Source: Paenirhodobacter enshiensis
GTDB lineage: Bacteria > Pseudomonadota > Alphaproteobacteria > Rhodobacterales > Rhodobacteraceae
Direction: 5' to 3'
NCBI RefSeq assembly: GCF_000740785.1
Contig: NZ_JFZB01000009.1
Span: 1-64,000, forward strand
Length of the DNA stretch: 64,000 nucleotides
Numbering within the stretch: position 1 is the first letter of the stretch; the number at the start of each line of letters is the position of its first letter. Positions 9,523 to 17,076 of this stretch are shown one piece after another. Made by a program: the position numbers and the translations under genes. The notes under the pieces were generated by a model that saw nothing but the letters and a program-made list of their open reading frames with translations, was not told the DNA's origin and ran no database searches.

Positions 9523-9903
9523 ATGCCGCTTTACGAGCATGTCCTCATTGCGCGTCAGGATCTGTCCAACGCGCAGGCCGAAGGCCTCATCGAACACTTC
9601 TCGACCGTCCTGACGGATAACGGCGGCAAGATCGTCGGTTCCGAATACTGGGGCGTCAAGACGATGGCCTACAAGATCAACAAGAACCGCAAGGGTCACT
9701 ACGCCTACCTGCGCACCGAGGCCCCCTCGGCCGCCGTTCAGGAAATGGAGCGTCTGGCCCGTCTGCATGACGACGTGATGCGCGTTCTGACCGTCAAGGT
9801 CGAAGCTCACGAAGAGGGCCCCTCGGTCCAGATGCAGAAGCGTGACGACCGCGAAGAGCGCGGCCCGCGTGGCGACCGCGGCCCCCGCGGCGACCGTCGT
9901 TGA
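9523..9903 (+). CDS. rpsF: 30S ribosomal protein S6
   Basis: 126 residues. The S6 fold is clear from MPLYEHVLIARQDLSN at the N-terminus, with GGKIVGSEYWGVKTMAYKINKN and GHYAYL in the middle. The C-terminal tail (about residues 98-126) is charged and ends with the near-repeats GPRGDRGPRGDRR, a variable feature of alphaproteobacterial S6. The ATG at 9523 follows AGGAGCACAC; an earlier in-frame ATG lacks such a site. It is first in the conserved operon rpsF-rpsR-rplI. S6 binds S18 and 16S rRNA in the platform of the small subunit. Confidence 0.98.
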   Translation: MPLYEHVLIARQDLSNAQAEGLIEHFSTVLTDNGGKIVGSEYWGVKTMAYKINKNRKGHYAYLRTEAPSAAVQEMERLARLHDDVMRVLTVKVEAHEEGPSVQMQKRDDREERGPRGDRGPRGDRR

Positions 9904-9920
9904 TCGAGAGGAACTGATCC

Positions 9921-10148
9921 ATGGCCAACAAACCGTTTTTCCGCCGCCGCAAGGTCTGCCCGTTCTCGGGCGAGAACGCGCCGAAGATCGACTACAAGGA
10001 CACGCGTCTTCTGCAGCGCTACATCTCTGAGCGCGGCAAGATCGTTCCGGCCCGCATCACCGCCGTCTCGGCAAAGAAGCAGCGTGAACTCGCCCGCGCC
10101 ATCAAGCGCGCGCGTTTCCTCGCTCTGCTCCCCTACGCCGTGAAGTAA
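9921..10148 (+). CDS. rpsR: 30S ribosomal protein S18
   Basis: 75 residues, rich in Lys and Arg. It begins [15 protein letters not shown] and contains [19 protein letters not shown] and the [15 protein letters not shown] block that define S18. It lies 17 bases after rpsF and 12 before rplI, in the usual order, so the three are co-transcribed. S18 forms a heterodimer with S6 in the 30S platform. CPFSGENAP holds the single Cys common in this family. Confidence 0.98.
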   Translation: MANKPFFRRRKVCPFSGENAPKIDYKDTRLLQRYISERGKIVPARITAVSAKKQRELARAIKRARFLALLPYAVK

Positions 10149-10160
10149 GGAGCGAGACCC

Positions 10161-10733
10161 ATGCAAGTCATTCTGATGGAACGTGTGGCCAAGCTCGGCC
10201 AGATGGGCGAAGTCGTCAACGTCAAGGACGGTTTCGCGCGCAACTTCCTCCTGCCGCAGGGCAAGGCGATGCGCGCCTCGGACGCCAACATCAAGGCGTT
10301 CGAAGCCAAGAAGGCCCAGCTCGAGGCCCGTAACCTGGAGACCAAGAAGGAAGCTGAATCGCTGGCTGAAAAGCTGGACGGTCAGACCTTCGTGATCATC
10401 CGCTCGGCGTCGGATTCGGGCGCGCTCTACGGCTCGGTCACCCCGCGTGACGCCGCCGAGGCCGCCACCGCTGCCGGGTTCACCATCGACCGCAAGCAGA
10501 TCTCGCTGAAGGCTCCGGTCAAGGACCTCGGCCTGCACGAGCTGCACGTCGTTCTGCACCCGGAAGTGTCGGCGACCATCGTCGTCAACGTCGCCCGGTC
10601 GGTCGAAGAGGCCGAGCTTCAGGCGTCGGGCAAGTCGATTGTCGATCTGCAGCACGAGGCTGATGCCGCTGCCGAGTTCGAGATCGCCGAGCTGTTCGAC
10701 GAAGTCGGCGCCGCTGCGGCCGACGAAGAGTAA
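10161..10733 (+). CDS. rplI: 50S ribosomal protein L9
   Basis: 190 residues, longer than the roughly 150 of E. coli L9 but usual for this order because of an acidic Ala/Glu-rich C-terminal tail (about residues 150-190, ending AAAADEE). The N-terminal domain has [21 protein letters not shown] and the signature [14 protein letters not shown] long charged helix links it to the C-terminal rRNA-binding domain ([13 protein letters not shown]). AAGGAGCGAG precedes the ATG. It is last in the operon and is followed by a strong terminator. Confidence 0.98.
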   Translation: MQVILMERVAKLGQMGEVVNVKDGFARNFLLPQGKAMRASDANIKAFEAKKAQLEARNLETKKEAESLAEKLDGQTFVIIRSASDSGALYGSVTPRDAAEAATAAGFTIDRKQISLKAPVKDLGLHELHVVLHPEVSATIVVNVARSVEEAELQASGKSIVDLQHEADAAAEFEIAELFDEVGAAAADEE

Positions 10734-10755
10734 GACTTTCCTCCGGGAACGTCAG

Positions 10756-10787
10756 AAGGGCCGCACCCGCGAGGGTGCGGCCCTTTT
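10756..10787 (+). terminator. Terminator of the rpsF-rpsR-rplI operon
   Basis: A 13-pair perfect stem runs 10756-10768 with 10773-10785 (GGGCCGCACCC paired with GGGTGCGGCCC in its core), with loop GCGA and four T residues at the 3' side. It lies 22 bases past the rplI stop. Confidence 0.93.
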
Positions 10788-10967
10788 CCGTGTTGGCCTC
10801 CGCCTTCGCGTTCGTGCCGCTTCCGTTCGTGCCGCTTCGGTGTTCAGGCCGGCACAACGGCTGTGCGGAGCCGTCCTCCGACCGGGGGATGCCCGCAGAG
10901 GGCTTTTCGCGCTATCCTTGTCGCGACAGGAAACCGAACCGGCAGCACAAGCGAAAGGACACAGACC

Positions 10968-11906
10968 ATGAGCTGGAGCCCCCTTCTCGATCCGACGATC
11001 CCGACCGGCGATGCGGTCGATTCGATCGAAACGGTGATCGTGCCCCGGGCGCGCGACCTCGGTGGGTTCGAGGTGCACCGTGCCTTGCCCTCGGCGCGAC
11101 GACAGATGGTCGGTCCGTTCATCTTCTTCGATCAGATCGGCCCGGTGGAGTTCGTGACGGGGCAGGGGCTCGACATCCGGCCGCATCCGCATATCGGGCT
11201 GGCGACGGTGACCTACCTGTATCGCGGCCGGCTGCACCACCGCGACAGCCTCGGCACCGATCAGTGGATCGAGCCGGGCGCGGTCAACTGGATGAGTGCT
11301 GGCCACGGCATCACCCATTCCGAGCGCACCGACGGTGCCGTCCGTCAGAGCGGGCAGACGCTCGCCGGAATCCAAACCTGGGTTGCGTTGCCCGATGGCG
11401 CCGAGGATTCGGCGGCCGGGTTCTCTCATGTCGAGAAGGCCGCGCTGCCGTTTCTCGACGCCGAGGGCAAGCGGGTGCGGCTGGTTCTGGGCAATGCCTG
11501 GGGAGAGCGCGCGCCGCTGGCCATGCCGTCGGAACTGTTCTACGCCGATGCCGACCTCGACGCCCATGCGCTGATGCCGCTGCCCGACGAGCACGAGGAC
11601 CGCGGCGTCTATGTCATGGCCGGCTCGGTCGAAGTGGCAGGGCAGGTGTTCGAGGCGGGCCGGATGCTGGTGTTCCGCCCCGGAGACCGCATCGCGCTGC
11701 GTGCGGGTGCGCAGGGGGCGCGGCTTGTCGTTCTGGGGGGCGCCACGCTCGGCGGGCCGCGGTTCATCTGGTGGAACTTCGTCGCCTCCTCGCGAGAGCG
11801 GATCGAGGCCGCGAAAGAGGCCTGGCGTGCCGGGGACTGGATGCACGGCCGGTTCCGTCTGCCTCCGGGCGACGACCGGGAATTCATTCCCGCCCCAGAA
11901 CACTGA
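10968..11906 (+). CDS. Pirin family protein
   Basis: A 312-residue bicupin of the pirin family. The N-terminal cupin holds the metal-ligand segment RPHPHIGLATVTYLYRG (near residue 65) and GAVNWMSAGHGITHSER (near residue 105), and the C-terminal cupin is shorter and more degenerate. Some bacterial pirins have quercetinase activity and others bind enzymes such as pyruvate dehydrogenase. Which applies here is unknown. The ATG at 10968 follows GAAAGGACACAG. It is monocistronic, downstream of the ribosomal operon terminator and upstream of two tRNA genes. Confidence 0.93.
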   Translation: MSWSPLLDPTIPTGDAVDSIETVIVPRARDLGGFEVHRALPSARRQMVGPFIFFDQIGPVEFVTGQGLDIRPHPHIGLATVTYLYRGRLHHRDSLGTDQWIEPGAVNWMSAGHGITHSERTDGAVRQSGQTLAGIQTWVALPDGAEDSAAGFSHVEKAALPFLDAEGKRVRLVLGNAWGERAPLAMPSELFYADADLDAHALMPLPDEHEDRGVYVMAGSVEVAGQVFEAGRMLVFRPGDRIALRAGAQGARLVVLGGATLGGPRFIWWNFVASSRERIEAAKEAWRAGDWMHGRFRLPPGDDREFIPAPEH

Positions 11907-12055
11907 CAAGGCACGGAAATTCCTGTGTTTTGCTTGTCGGAGAAGATTTCCTGGGAGAATTGTGAAACTTTTCGCTCGGGGCCGCTTGACGGGGGGCGCG
12001 GGCCTGCGTAAACACCCCCTCACGCTCGGAAGCGATCCGGGCAGAGATGGCCAAT

Positions 12056-12132
12056 GCGGTTGTAGCTCAGTTGGTTAGAGTACCGGCCTGTCACGCCGGG
12101 GGTCGCGGGTTCGAGCCCCGTCAACCGCGCCA
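12056..12132 (+). tRNA. tRNA-Asp (anticodon GTC), copy 1
   Basis: A 77-nt cloverleaf including an encoded CCA. The acceptor stem GCGGTTG pairs with CAACCGC, the anticodon arm is CCGGC-CTGTCAC-GCCGG, and the T arm holds GGTTCGAGCCC. It is identical to the copy 30 bases downstream. Confidence 0.98.
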
Positions 12133-12162
12133 CTCTCTCGGATCGCCCGTGCGCTGAAAAGC

Positions 12163-12239
12163 GCGGTTGTAGCTCAGTTGGTTAGAGTACCGGCCTGTCA
12201 CGCCGGGGGTCGCGGGTTCGAGCCCCGTCAACCGCGCCA
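12163..12239 (+). tRNA. tRNA-Asp (anticodon GTC), copy 2
   Basis: Base-for-base identical to the first copy over all 77 positions, CCA included. The 30-base spacer is unrelated to either gene. A tandem tRNA duplication with likely co-transcription. Confidence 0.98.
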
Positions 12240-12378
12240 CTTTTCATTTCCCCTTCGACATCTGTGACGCCCAGGGCCGGAGCAGCCCGGATCTTGCGCG
12301 AAACGCTCTGACGGCCTTTGTGCCGCCTTGCCGCATCCGGGCGCACGCGCCTATATGAGGCCCGAAAGGGAGCCTGCC

Positions 12379-13644
12379 ATGACCGAAGAGACCGACGCGA
12401 CCAGCCAGATCGAAGCGATGGGCCGCCGTGCCCGCACTGCCGCCGCGGAGCTTGCCTATGCCCCCGCAGCGGCGAAGGCCGCGGCGCTCAATGCGGCGGC
12501 GGATCTGGTCGAGGCGCGCGAGAGCGAGATTCTCGCGGCCAACGCCCTCGATCTCGCCTATGGCGCCGAGAAGGGGCTGAGCGCGGCGATGATGGACCGG
12601 CTGAAGCTCGATGCCGGGCGGATCGCGGCGATCGTCAAGGGGCTGCGCGATGTCGCGGCTCAGCCCGATCCGGTGGGCGAGGTCATCAAGGAATGGGACC
12701 GGCCGACGGGGCTGCACATCCGCCGGGTGCGCACGCCGATCGGGGTGATCGGGGTGATCTACGAATCGCGCCCGAACGTCACGGCCGACGCCGGGGCGCT
12801 GTGTCTGAAATCGGGCAATGCGGTGATTCTGCGCGGCGGCTCGGAAAGCCTGAATGCGTCGCGCGCGATCCATGCCTGTCTTGTCGGGGGGCTGCGGGCG
12901 GCCGGGCTGCCCGAGGACGCGATCCAGCTGGTGCCGAGCCGGGACCGCGCTCTGGTGGGGGCGATGCTGCGCGCGGTGGGGCTGATCGACGTCATCATCC
13001 CGCGCGGCGGCAAGGGGCTGGTGGGCCTTGTGCAGACCGAGGCGCGGGTGCCGGTCTTCGCGCATCTCGAAGGCATCTGCCACGTCTATGCCGACGGGGC
13101 TGCCGATCTGGAAAAGGCGCGGCGCGTGGTGCTGAACGCCAAGACCCGGCGCACCGGGATCTGTGGCGCGATGGAATGCCTGCTGATCGACCGCGCCTTC
13201 TATGACCGCCACGGCGCGGTGCTGGTCGAGGATCTGGTGGCGGCGGGCGTCGAGGTGCGCGCGGAGGGCGCTTTGCTGAAAGTGCCTGGCACGGTTGCGG
13301 CGGCGCCCGATGATTTCGGACGCGAGTTCCTTGACATGATCTGCGCGGCGCGGATCGTCGAGGGGGTGGATGGGGCGATCGAGCACATCCGCCGCTTCGG
13401 TTCGAACCACACCGAATCGATTTTGACCGAAGACGATGCGGCTGCGGACAAGTTCTGCACGCGGCTCGATTCGGCGATCCTGATGCGGAACGCTTCGACC
13501 CAGTTCGCCGATGGCGGTGAATTCGGGATGGGGGCCGAGATCGGCATCGCCACCGGCAAACTCCATGCACGTGGTCCGGTGGGGGCGGAGCAGCTGACCT
13601 CGTTCAAGTATCTGGTGACCGGTGACGGCACGATTCGGGCCTGA
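12379..13644 (+). CDS. proA: Glutamate-5-semialdehyde dehydrogenase (gamma-glutamyl phosphate reductase)
   Basis: 421 residues. It reduces gamma-glutamyl phosphate with NADPH to glutamate semialdehyde, the second step of proline synthesis. It belongs to the aldehyde dehydrogenase superfamily: the catalytic Cys lies in [13 protein letters not shown] (near residue 260), and the C-terminal block [22 protein letters not shown] is diagnostic for ProA. AAGGGAGCCTGCC before the ATG at 12379 decides the start. proB is not adjacent here, so the pair is split or proB lies outside the window. It is followed by a dispersed repeat and faces chpT. Confidence 0.97.
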   Translation: MTEETDATSQIEAMGRRARTAAAELAYAPAAAKAAALNAAADLVEARESEILAANALDLAYGAEKGLSAAMMDRLKLDAGRIAAIVKGLRDVAAQPDPVGEVIKEWDRPTGLHIRRVRTPIGVIGVIYESRPNVTADAGALCLKSGNAVILRGGSESLNASRAIHACLVGGLRAAGLPEDAIQLVPSRDRALVGAMLRAVGLIDVIIPRGGKGLVGLVQTEARVPVFAHLEGICHVYADGAADLEKARRVVLNAKTRRTGICGAMECLLIDRAFYDRHGAVLVEDLVAAGVEVRAEGALLKVPGTVAAAPDDFGREFLDMICAARIVEGVDGAIEHIRRFGSNHTESILTEDDAAADKFCTRLDSAILMRNASTQFADGGEFGMGAEIGIATGKLHARGPVGAEQLTSFKYLVTGDGTIRA

Positions 13645-13708
13645 GAAAAGTGGGCCTGGCCTGAGAGCGGGCTCTGCGTTCCGGACGCCGTGAGAAAGGC
13701 GTGAGAAA

Positions 13709-13767
13709 GGGGGCTCTGCCCCCTCGGGCTGCGCCCTCACCCCCGGGATATTTGAGGAAAGGCGAAA
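13709..13767 (-). repeat. Dispersed intergenic repeat, copy 2 (reverse orientation)
   Basis: The conserved hairpin GGGGGCTCTGCCCCC (13709-13723) comes first, and the core reads CCCCCGGGATATTT at 13740-13753, followed by GGAAAG and GAAAG boxes. It fills most of the 202-base gap between the convergent proA and chpT genes. Confidence 0.85.
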
Positions 13768-13846
13768 GAAGAGGCGCGTCCTCGCGGGACAGGCGAGGGT
13801 GGGGCGTCCTCTGGGGGTCTGCTGGCGCGTGTGTGTTTCGCGGCAC

Positions 13847-14458
13847 TCAGAACCGGATTTCGGCACTTGTGTCGTCGAGCGCCCAGCCGACCGAGCGCCC
13901 CGCGGCCCGGGCTTCGCGTGGCAGCAGCGCGAACTGCACCTGCGCCGGGCTGAGCGCGTCCGTTCCGTTGTCGTCGAGATGCGCCCAAAGGCCGGGATCA
14001 TTCCGCGTCTGGCGGGCCTCGCCGCGCACTGTCCAGCGACCTTCTGCGGTGCTGACGCGGATCTCTCCGCCACGGGGCAGGGCCGGTTCGATGCACAGGA
14101 CGGCCAGCAGGGCAAGTTTGACCAGCCGGCGCGGCTGTTCACCCTCGGGTTGCCACAGATAGCGGGTGCGCCCGTCGCGGCCGTATTCGCTGAGCATCGA
14201 GACGATTTCTCCGCGTCCGACCGGCTGATCCGTCGCTCGCCCGAAAGCGAGGCGGAAGAACCGGATCCGCGCGTTTGCCGCAGCCACGCTTTGGGCGATC
14301 ATCTCGATCTCGGGGCCCCCGGCGGCGCCGGTCATCGAGATCAGCTCGACCCCGTTGCCGATTGCGCCGAGCGGACTGATAAGGTCATGGCAGAGTCGCG
14401 AGCCGACGAGGGCCACGAGATCGGGTTCGGCAGGGACGGGCGACAGATCGTTGGACAT
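13847..14458 (-). CDS. chpT: Histidine phosphotransferase ChpT (CtrA phosphorelay)
   Basis: A 203-residue dimeric phosphotransferase that in alphaproteobacteria passes phosphate from CckA to CtrA and CpdR. The DHp-like helix holds the phospho-acceptor His24 in GSRLCHDLISPLGAIGNGVELI (split here as GSRLCHDLISPLG, then AIGNGVELI). The C-terminal half is a degenerate ATPase-like domain without the nucleotide-binding N, G1 and G2 boxes. The ATG at 14458 is chosen because the protein then begins shortly before the helix; longer in-frame readings would overlap the divergent gene. In Rhodobacter this relay controls motility and gene transfer agent production. It is divergent from a DUF3553 gene with 25 bases between the starts. 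Confidence 0.9.
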   Translation of the reverse strand: MSNDLSPVPAEPDLVALVGSRLCHDLISPLGAIGNGVELISMTGAAGGPEIEMIAQSVAAANARIRFFRLAFGRATDQPVGRGEIVSMLSEYGRDGRTRYLWQPEGEQPRRLVKLALLAVLCIEPALPRGGEIRVSTAEGRWTVRGEARQTRNDPGLWAHLDDNGTDALSPAQVQFALLPREARAAGRSVGWALDDTSAEIRF

Positions 14459-14483
14459 GAACCATTCCGGAGATGATGACGAC

Positions 14484-14666
14484 ATGAACGAATTTCTCGA
14501 GCCGGGTATGCTGGTGCGAAATCCTCTCGCCGCCGACTGGGGCACCGGGCAGGTGCAGTCGCGGGTCGGCGACAGGATCACGGTGAACTTTGAACATGCG
14601 GGCAAGCAGGTGATCGACGGCAAGAGAATTCAGCTCATGCTTGTTATCCCGGATCAAGGTTTATGA
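14484..14666 (+). CDS. DUF3553 family small protein
   Basis: A 60-residue protein beginning MNEFLEPGMLVRNP. The pattern WGTGQVQSRVGDRITVNFEHAGKQ resembles the small beta-rich DUF3553 family, which is found alone or next to helicase genes and may be nucleic-acid associated; no function is established. It starts 25 bases from the chpT start on the opposite strand, so the promoters must overlap the two 5' ends. The stop TGA at 14664 is inside a candidate CtrA box (14661-14676). Confidence 0.75.
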   Translation: MNEFLEPGMLVRNPLAADWGTGQVQSRVGDRITVNFEHAGKQVIDGKRIQLMLVIPDQGL

Positions 14667-14676
14667 AACATTAACG
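14661..14676 (+). promoter_or_regulatory. Candidate CtrA-binding site
   Basis: TTTA-TGAAACA-TTAAC matches the CtrA consensus TTAA-N7-TTAAC with one mismatch. It lies about 120 bases upstream of olsB and at the 3' end of the DUF3553 gene, 200 bases from chpT. Short AT-rich motifs of this kind also occur by chance. Confidence 0.35.
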
Positions 14677-14798
14677 TTGCTTCGGGAGCGGTGCGTGCTC
14701 ATCAAACCGGCGCGAAGGCCGGTGAGCGGGCATTGCGAAACCTGCGGTGCCCGTCTTAGATGGCGGCCGGGGACCACAAACGGGGCCCGGACGGGGCG

Positions 14799-15584
14799 AT
14801 GACAACTGAACCGATTTCCTACGAGATCCGCCTGGCGCGGGATGGCGCTGACCTGCGGGCGGCACAGCGGCTGCGTTATGAGGTCTTCGTCGAGGAGCTG
14901 GGCGCTGACGGTCCCGGGGTCGATCGGCTGAACCGGCTGGAGACGGACGAGTTCGATCCGGTCTCGGATCACCTGCTGCTGATCGACCCGACCCGGGATC
15001 CGGCCGCGGAAAATCATGTCGGAGCGGTGTATCGGCTGCTCGATTCCGAGCGCGAGGCGACATTCGGGCGCTATTACTGCGATGCGGAATACGATCTCGG
15101 GCCGCTCCGGGCGTCGGGGCGGCATCTGCTGGAGCTGGGCCGCTCCTGCGTGAGGGCCGATCTGCGCGGCGGCGTGGCGATGCCGTTGCTGTGGGCGGCG
15201 CTTGCCGATTACGTGCTGGACCGTGGCGTCGAGGTGATGTTCGGCGTGGCGTCGTTCCACGGCACCGATGCCGGTGCGCTGGCGATGCCGCTGTCGTGGC
15301 TGCATTGCCATCATCTGGCGCCCGCCGGGATGCGCCCGCAGGCGCGGGCTCCGGGGCGGCTTGAGATGGATCTGGTGCCCGAGTCGGCACTCGACAAGCG
15401 TCAGGCGATGGCCGCGATGCCCAACCTGATCCGCGCCTATCTGCGGCTTGGCGGGTTCGTCGGCGAGGGGGCCTTCGTCGACCGCGCCTTCAACACCACG
15501 GATGTGTTGTTGCTGATGGATACCGAGAGGATGTCGGCGCGCCATCTGGAATTCTACAGCCGCAGACACGAGGCCCGGTCGTGA
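14799..15584 (+). CDS. olsB: L-ornithine N(alpha)-acyltransferase (ornithine lipid synthesis)
   Basis: A 261-residue GNAT-fold acyltransferase. OlsB transfers 3-hydroxyacyl groups from acyl-ACP to ornithine, making lyso-ornithine lipid, a phosphate-free membrane lipid. Signature segments are RLRYEVFVEELGAD near the N-terminus, ELGRSCVRADLRGG in the middle and FGVASFHGTD. I choose the ATG at 14799; an earlier in-frame ATG at 14760 would add 13 weakly structured residues and has no ribosome-binding site. It overlaps olsA by four bases (GTGA), so the two are translationally coupled. In relatives the pair is induced by phosphate limitation; I could not identify a Pho box with confidence. Confidence 0.9.
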   Translation: MTTEPISYEIRLARDGADLRAAQRLRYEVFVEELGADGPGVDRLNRLETDEFDPVSDHLLLIDPTRDPAAENHVGAVYRLLDSEREATFGRYYCDAEYDLGPLRASGRHLLELGRSCVRADLRGGVAMPLLWAALADYVLDRGVEVMFGVASFHGTDAGALAMPLSWLHCHHLAPAGMRPQARAPGRLEMDLVPESALDKRQAMAAMPNLIRAYLRLGGFVGEGAFVDRAFNTTDVLLLMDTERMSARHLEFYSRRHEARS

Positions 15585-16405
15585 GCGTGACCTGGCAAGG
15601 CGATGCGCCGCCACCCGCGCCCGAACGGATCGGCACGGCGGGGTGGGTGCGTGCTGCGCTGCGGGGCGGGGCGGCGGTGGGGATCCTGTATTCCGGCCTT
15701 GCCGCGATGCTTGCGCTGCGCCTGGCTGAGCGCCCCTTCGGCGCCGCCCGGCCTCTGTCGCGCCATGTGCCGCGTCTGGCGTTCCGTCAGGTGGTGCGGG
15801 CCTTCGGGCTGCGCTATCGCGTCATCGGCCGGCCGATGGCGCATCCGGGTGCGATCGTCGCCAATCACACCGGCTGGATCGACATCGTGACGCTGAGCGC
15901 CTGCCAGCAGGTCACTTTCGTGTCGAAGGACGACGTGGCGCGCTGGCCCGGCATCGGGATGCTGGCGCGCTCGGTCGGGACGATCTTCATCCGTCGCGAC
16001 CCGAAAGAGGCGGCCGCCCAGCAGGAGATGCTGGCCGCGCGGATCCGCGCGGGTGCCCGGATCCTGATCTTCCCCGAGGGCACCTCGACCGATGGGCAAC
16101 GCGTGCTGCCGTTCAAGACCTCGCTGTTTCAGACCTTCTACAACGGCGGGCTGTCGGAGGTGACCTGGGTGCAGCCGGTGACGGTGCGCTATACCGCCCC
16201 CGAGGGGGTCGATCCGCGGTTTTATGGCTGGTGGGGAGACATGGCGTTCGGAGCGCATCTGGCGCGGGTGCTGTCGGCGCGCGGCCGGGGCGGGGTCGAG
16301 GTGGTGTTTCACGATCCGCTGCGCGTCGCGGACTATGCTTCGCGCAAGGAACTGGCCGCCGCTTCTGAAGCTTCGGTGCGTGCCGCCATGCCCGCGTCAG
16401 TCTGA
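15581..16405 (+). CDS. olsA: Lyso-ornithine lipid O-acyltransferase (PlsC family)
   Basis: A 274-residue membrane-associated acyltransferase that adds the second, ester-linked fatty acid to lyso-ornithine lipid. The PlsC motifs are intact: NHTGWID with His96 and Asp101 (HX4D), then FIRRD, FPEGTS near residue 164 and an IQPVT-like segment (WVQPVTVRY). A hydrophobic helix at about residues 30-50 anchors it. It starts with GTG, coupled to olsB by a GTGA overlap, and its 3' end overlaps the convergent ribbon-helix-helix gene by nine bases. A plain 1-acyl-glycerol-3-phosphate acyltransferase is the alternative, but the olsB partner favours OlsA. Confidence 0.88.
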   Translation: MSVTWQGDAPPPAPERIGTAGWVRAALRGGAAVGILYSGLAAMLALRLAERPFGAARPLSRHVPRLAFRQVVRAFGLRYRVIGRPMAHPGAIVANHTGWIDIVTLSACQQVTFVSKDDVARWPGIGMLARSVGTIFIRRDPKEAAAQQEMLAARIRAGARILIFPEGTSTDGQRVLPFKTSLFQTFYNGGLSEVTWVQPVTVRYTAPEGVDPRFYGWWGDMAFGAHLARVLSARGRGGVEVVFHDPLRVADYASRKELAAASEASVRAAMPASV

Positions 16406-16624
16406 GCCGGTCTTGCTGCGATAATGCGCCAGAACATGCAGTCGGATCGCCGAGGCGAGGCCGGTCTCCGCGCCGCGGGCAATGTCGATCTCGCAGGCAA
16501 GCGCATTCAGCCCGATGCCACGCTCCGTCGCGATGTCGCGGAAGGCACGCCAGAACTCGGGTTCGAGCGAGACCGATGTGCGGTGCCCCTCGAGTGTCAG
16601 GGAATGTTTCTCGGGCCGGCTCAT
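16397..16624 (-). CDS. Ribbon-helix-helix domain protein (COG4321-like)
   Basis: A 75-residue predicted DNA-binding protein. The segment KHSLTLEGHRTSVSLEPEF forms the ribbon strand, and two helices follow (EFWRAFRDIATERGI and LNALACEIDIARG). This is the COG4321-type RHH protein that accompanies DUF4169 and fumC in many Rhodobacterales. It is coupled to the upstream DUF4169 gene by an ATGA overlap. Its target is unknown, and it may autoregulate. Its 3' end overlaps olsA by nine bases. Confidence 0.8.
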   Translation of the reverse strand: MSRPEKHSLTLEGHRTSVSLEPEFWRAFRDIATERGIGLNALACEIDIARGAETGLASAIRLHVLAHYRSKTGSD

Positions 16625-16821
16625 GGGGCGGCATCGTCGGGGGCGGGCTTGTCGCGCCGGTGCGCGTCGAGGTGATCTCGCGTCTTTTCGGCTTCCGCCG
16701 CTTCGAGCGCGCGTTGTGCCTTGCTGCGGCCGAAGCGCGCGGCATTGGCGTCGGCCCCGCTGCGCTTGTCCGCACGGGCCTTCTGCTTGCGAAAACGGGT
16801 GAGGTTGATGATCTCGGCCAT
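16621..16821 (-). CDS. DUF4169 family small protein
   Basis: A 66-residue, highly charged helical protein starting MAEIINLTRFRKQKARADK. The Lys/Arg/Ala-rich body and the N-terminal INLTRFRKQK motif match DUF4169, a family of unknown function common in this order. I start at 16821 because the conserved motif begins there; the longer reading from 16857 adds residues that look untranslated. It is followed by the ribbon-helix-helix gene with an ATGA overlap. The fumC gene is upstream on the same strand, but a terminator and a double repeat lie between them. Confidence 0.8.
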   Translation of the reverse strand: MAEIINLTRFRKQKARADKRSGADANAARFGRSKAQRALEAAEAEKTRDHLDAHRRDKPAPDDAAP

Positions 16822-16867
16822 GATCGCATCATGCCATGGGGCGGCTCCGATTGCCACTGTCGCGAGT

Positions 16868-16990
16868 GGGCGCTCTGCCCCCGCCCTGCGGGCTCCCCCG
16901 GGATATTTATGGAAAGCCGAAAGTGATGGCGGGCCTTTCCTTTCGGCTTTCCATAAATATCCTCCGGGGGTGCGGGGGTGGAAAACCCCC
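16868..16990. repeat. Dispersed intergenic repeat, copies 3 and 4, head to head
   Basis: A reverse copy (core CCCCCGGGATATTT, about 16868-16923) and a forward copy (16940-16990, core AAATATCCTCCGGGGG) face each other. Their arms 16902-16923 and 16940-16961 are a perfect 22-bp inverted repeat around a 16-base loop. The forward copy ends in a GCGGGGG...CCCCCGC hairpin. The block sits downstream of fumC. Confidence 0.88.
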
Positions 16991-17021
16991 GCTTGCGCGG
17001 ACGTTATATGTGGCGCGGAAT

Positions 17022-17055
17022 GAAAGAAGGGCGACCCGTCCGGGCCGCCCTCTTT
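17022..17055 (-). terminator. Terminator of fumC
   Basis: GAAAGA-AGGGCG-A-CCCG pairs with CGGG-C-CGCCCT-CTTTC around a two-base loop, 22 bases past the fumC stop on the minus strand. The stem is interrupted by two mismatches. Confidence 0.65.
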
Positions 17056-17076
17056 CTTGCCTCGATCTGCTTCGGA

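Noticed and set aside
10810-10838. Two copies of GTTCGTGCCGCTTC as a functional repeat
   Set aside because: Only two 14-base copies with no further structure. They probably come from slippage in GC-rich spacer.
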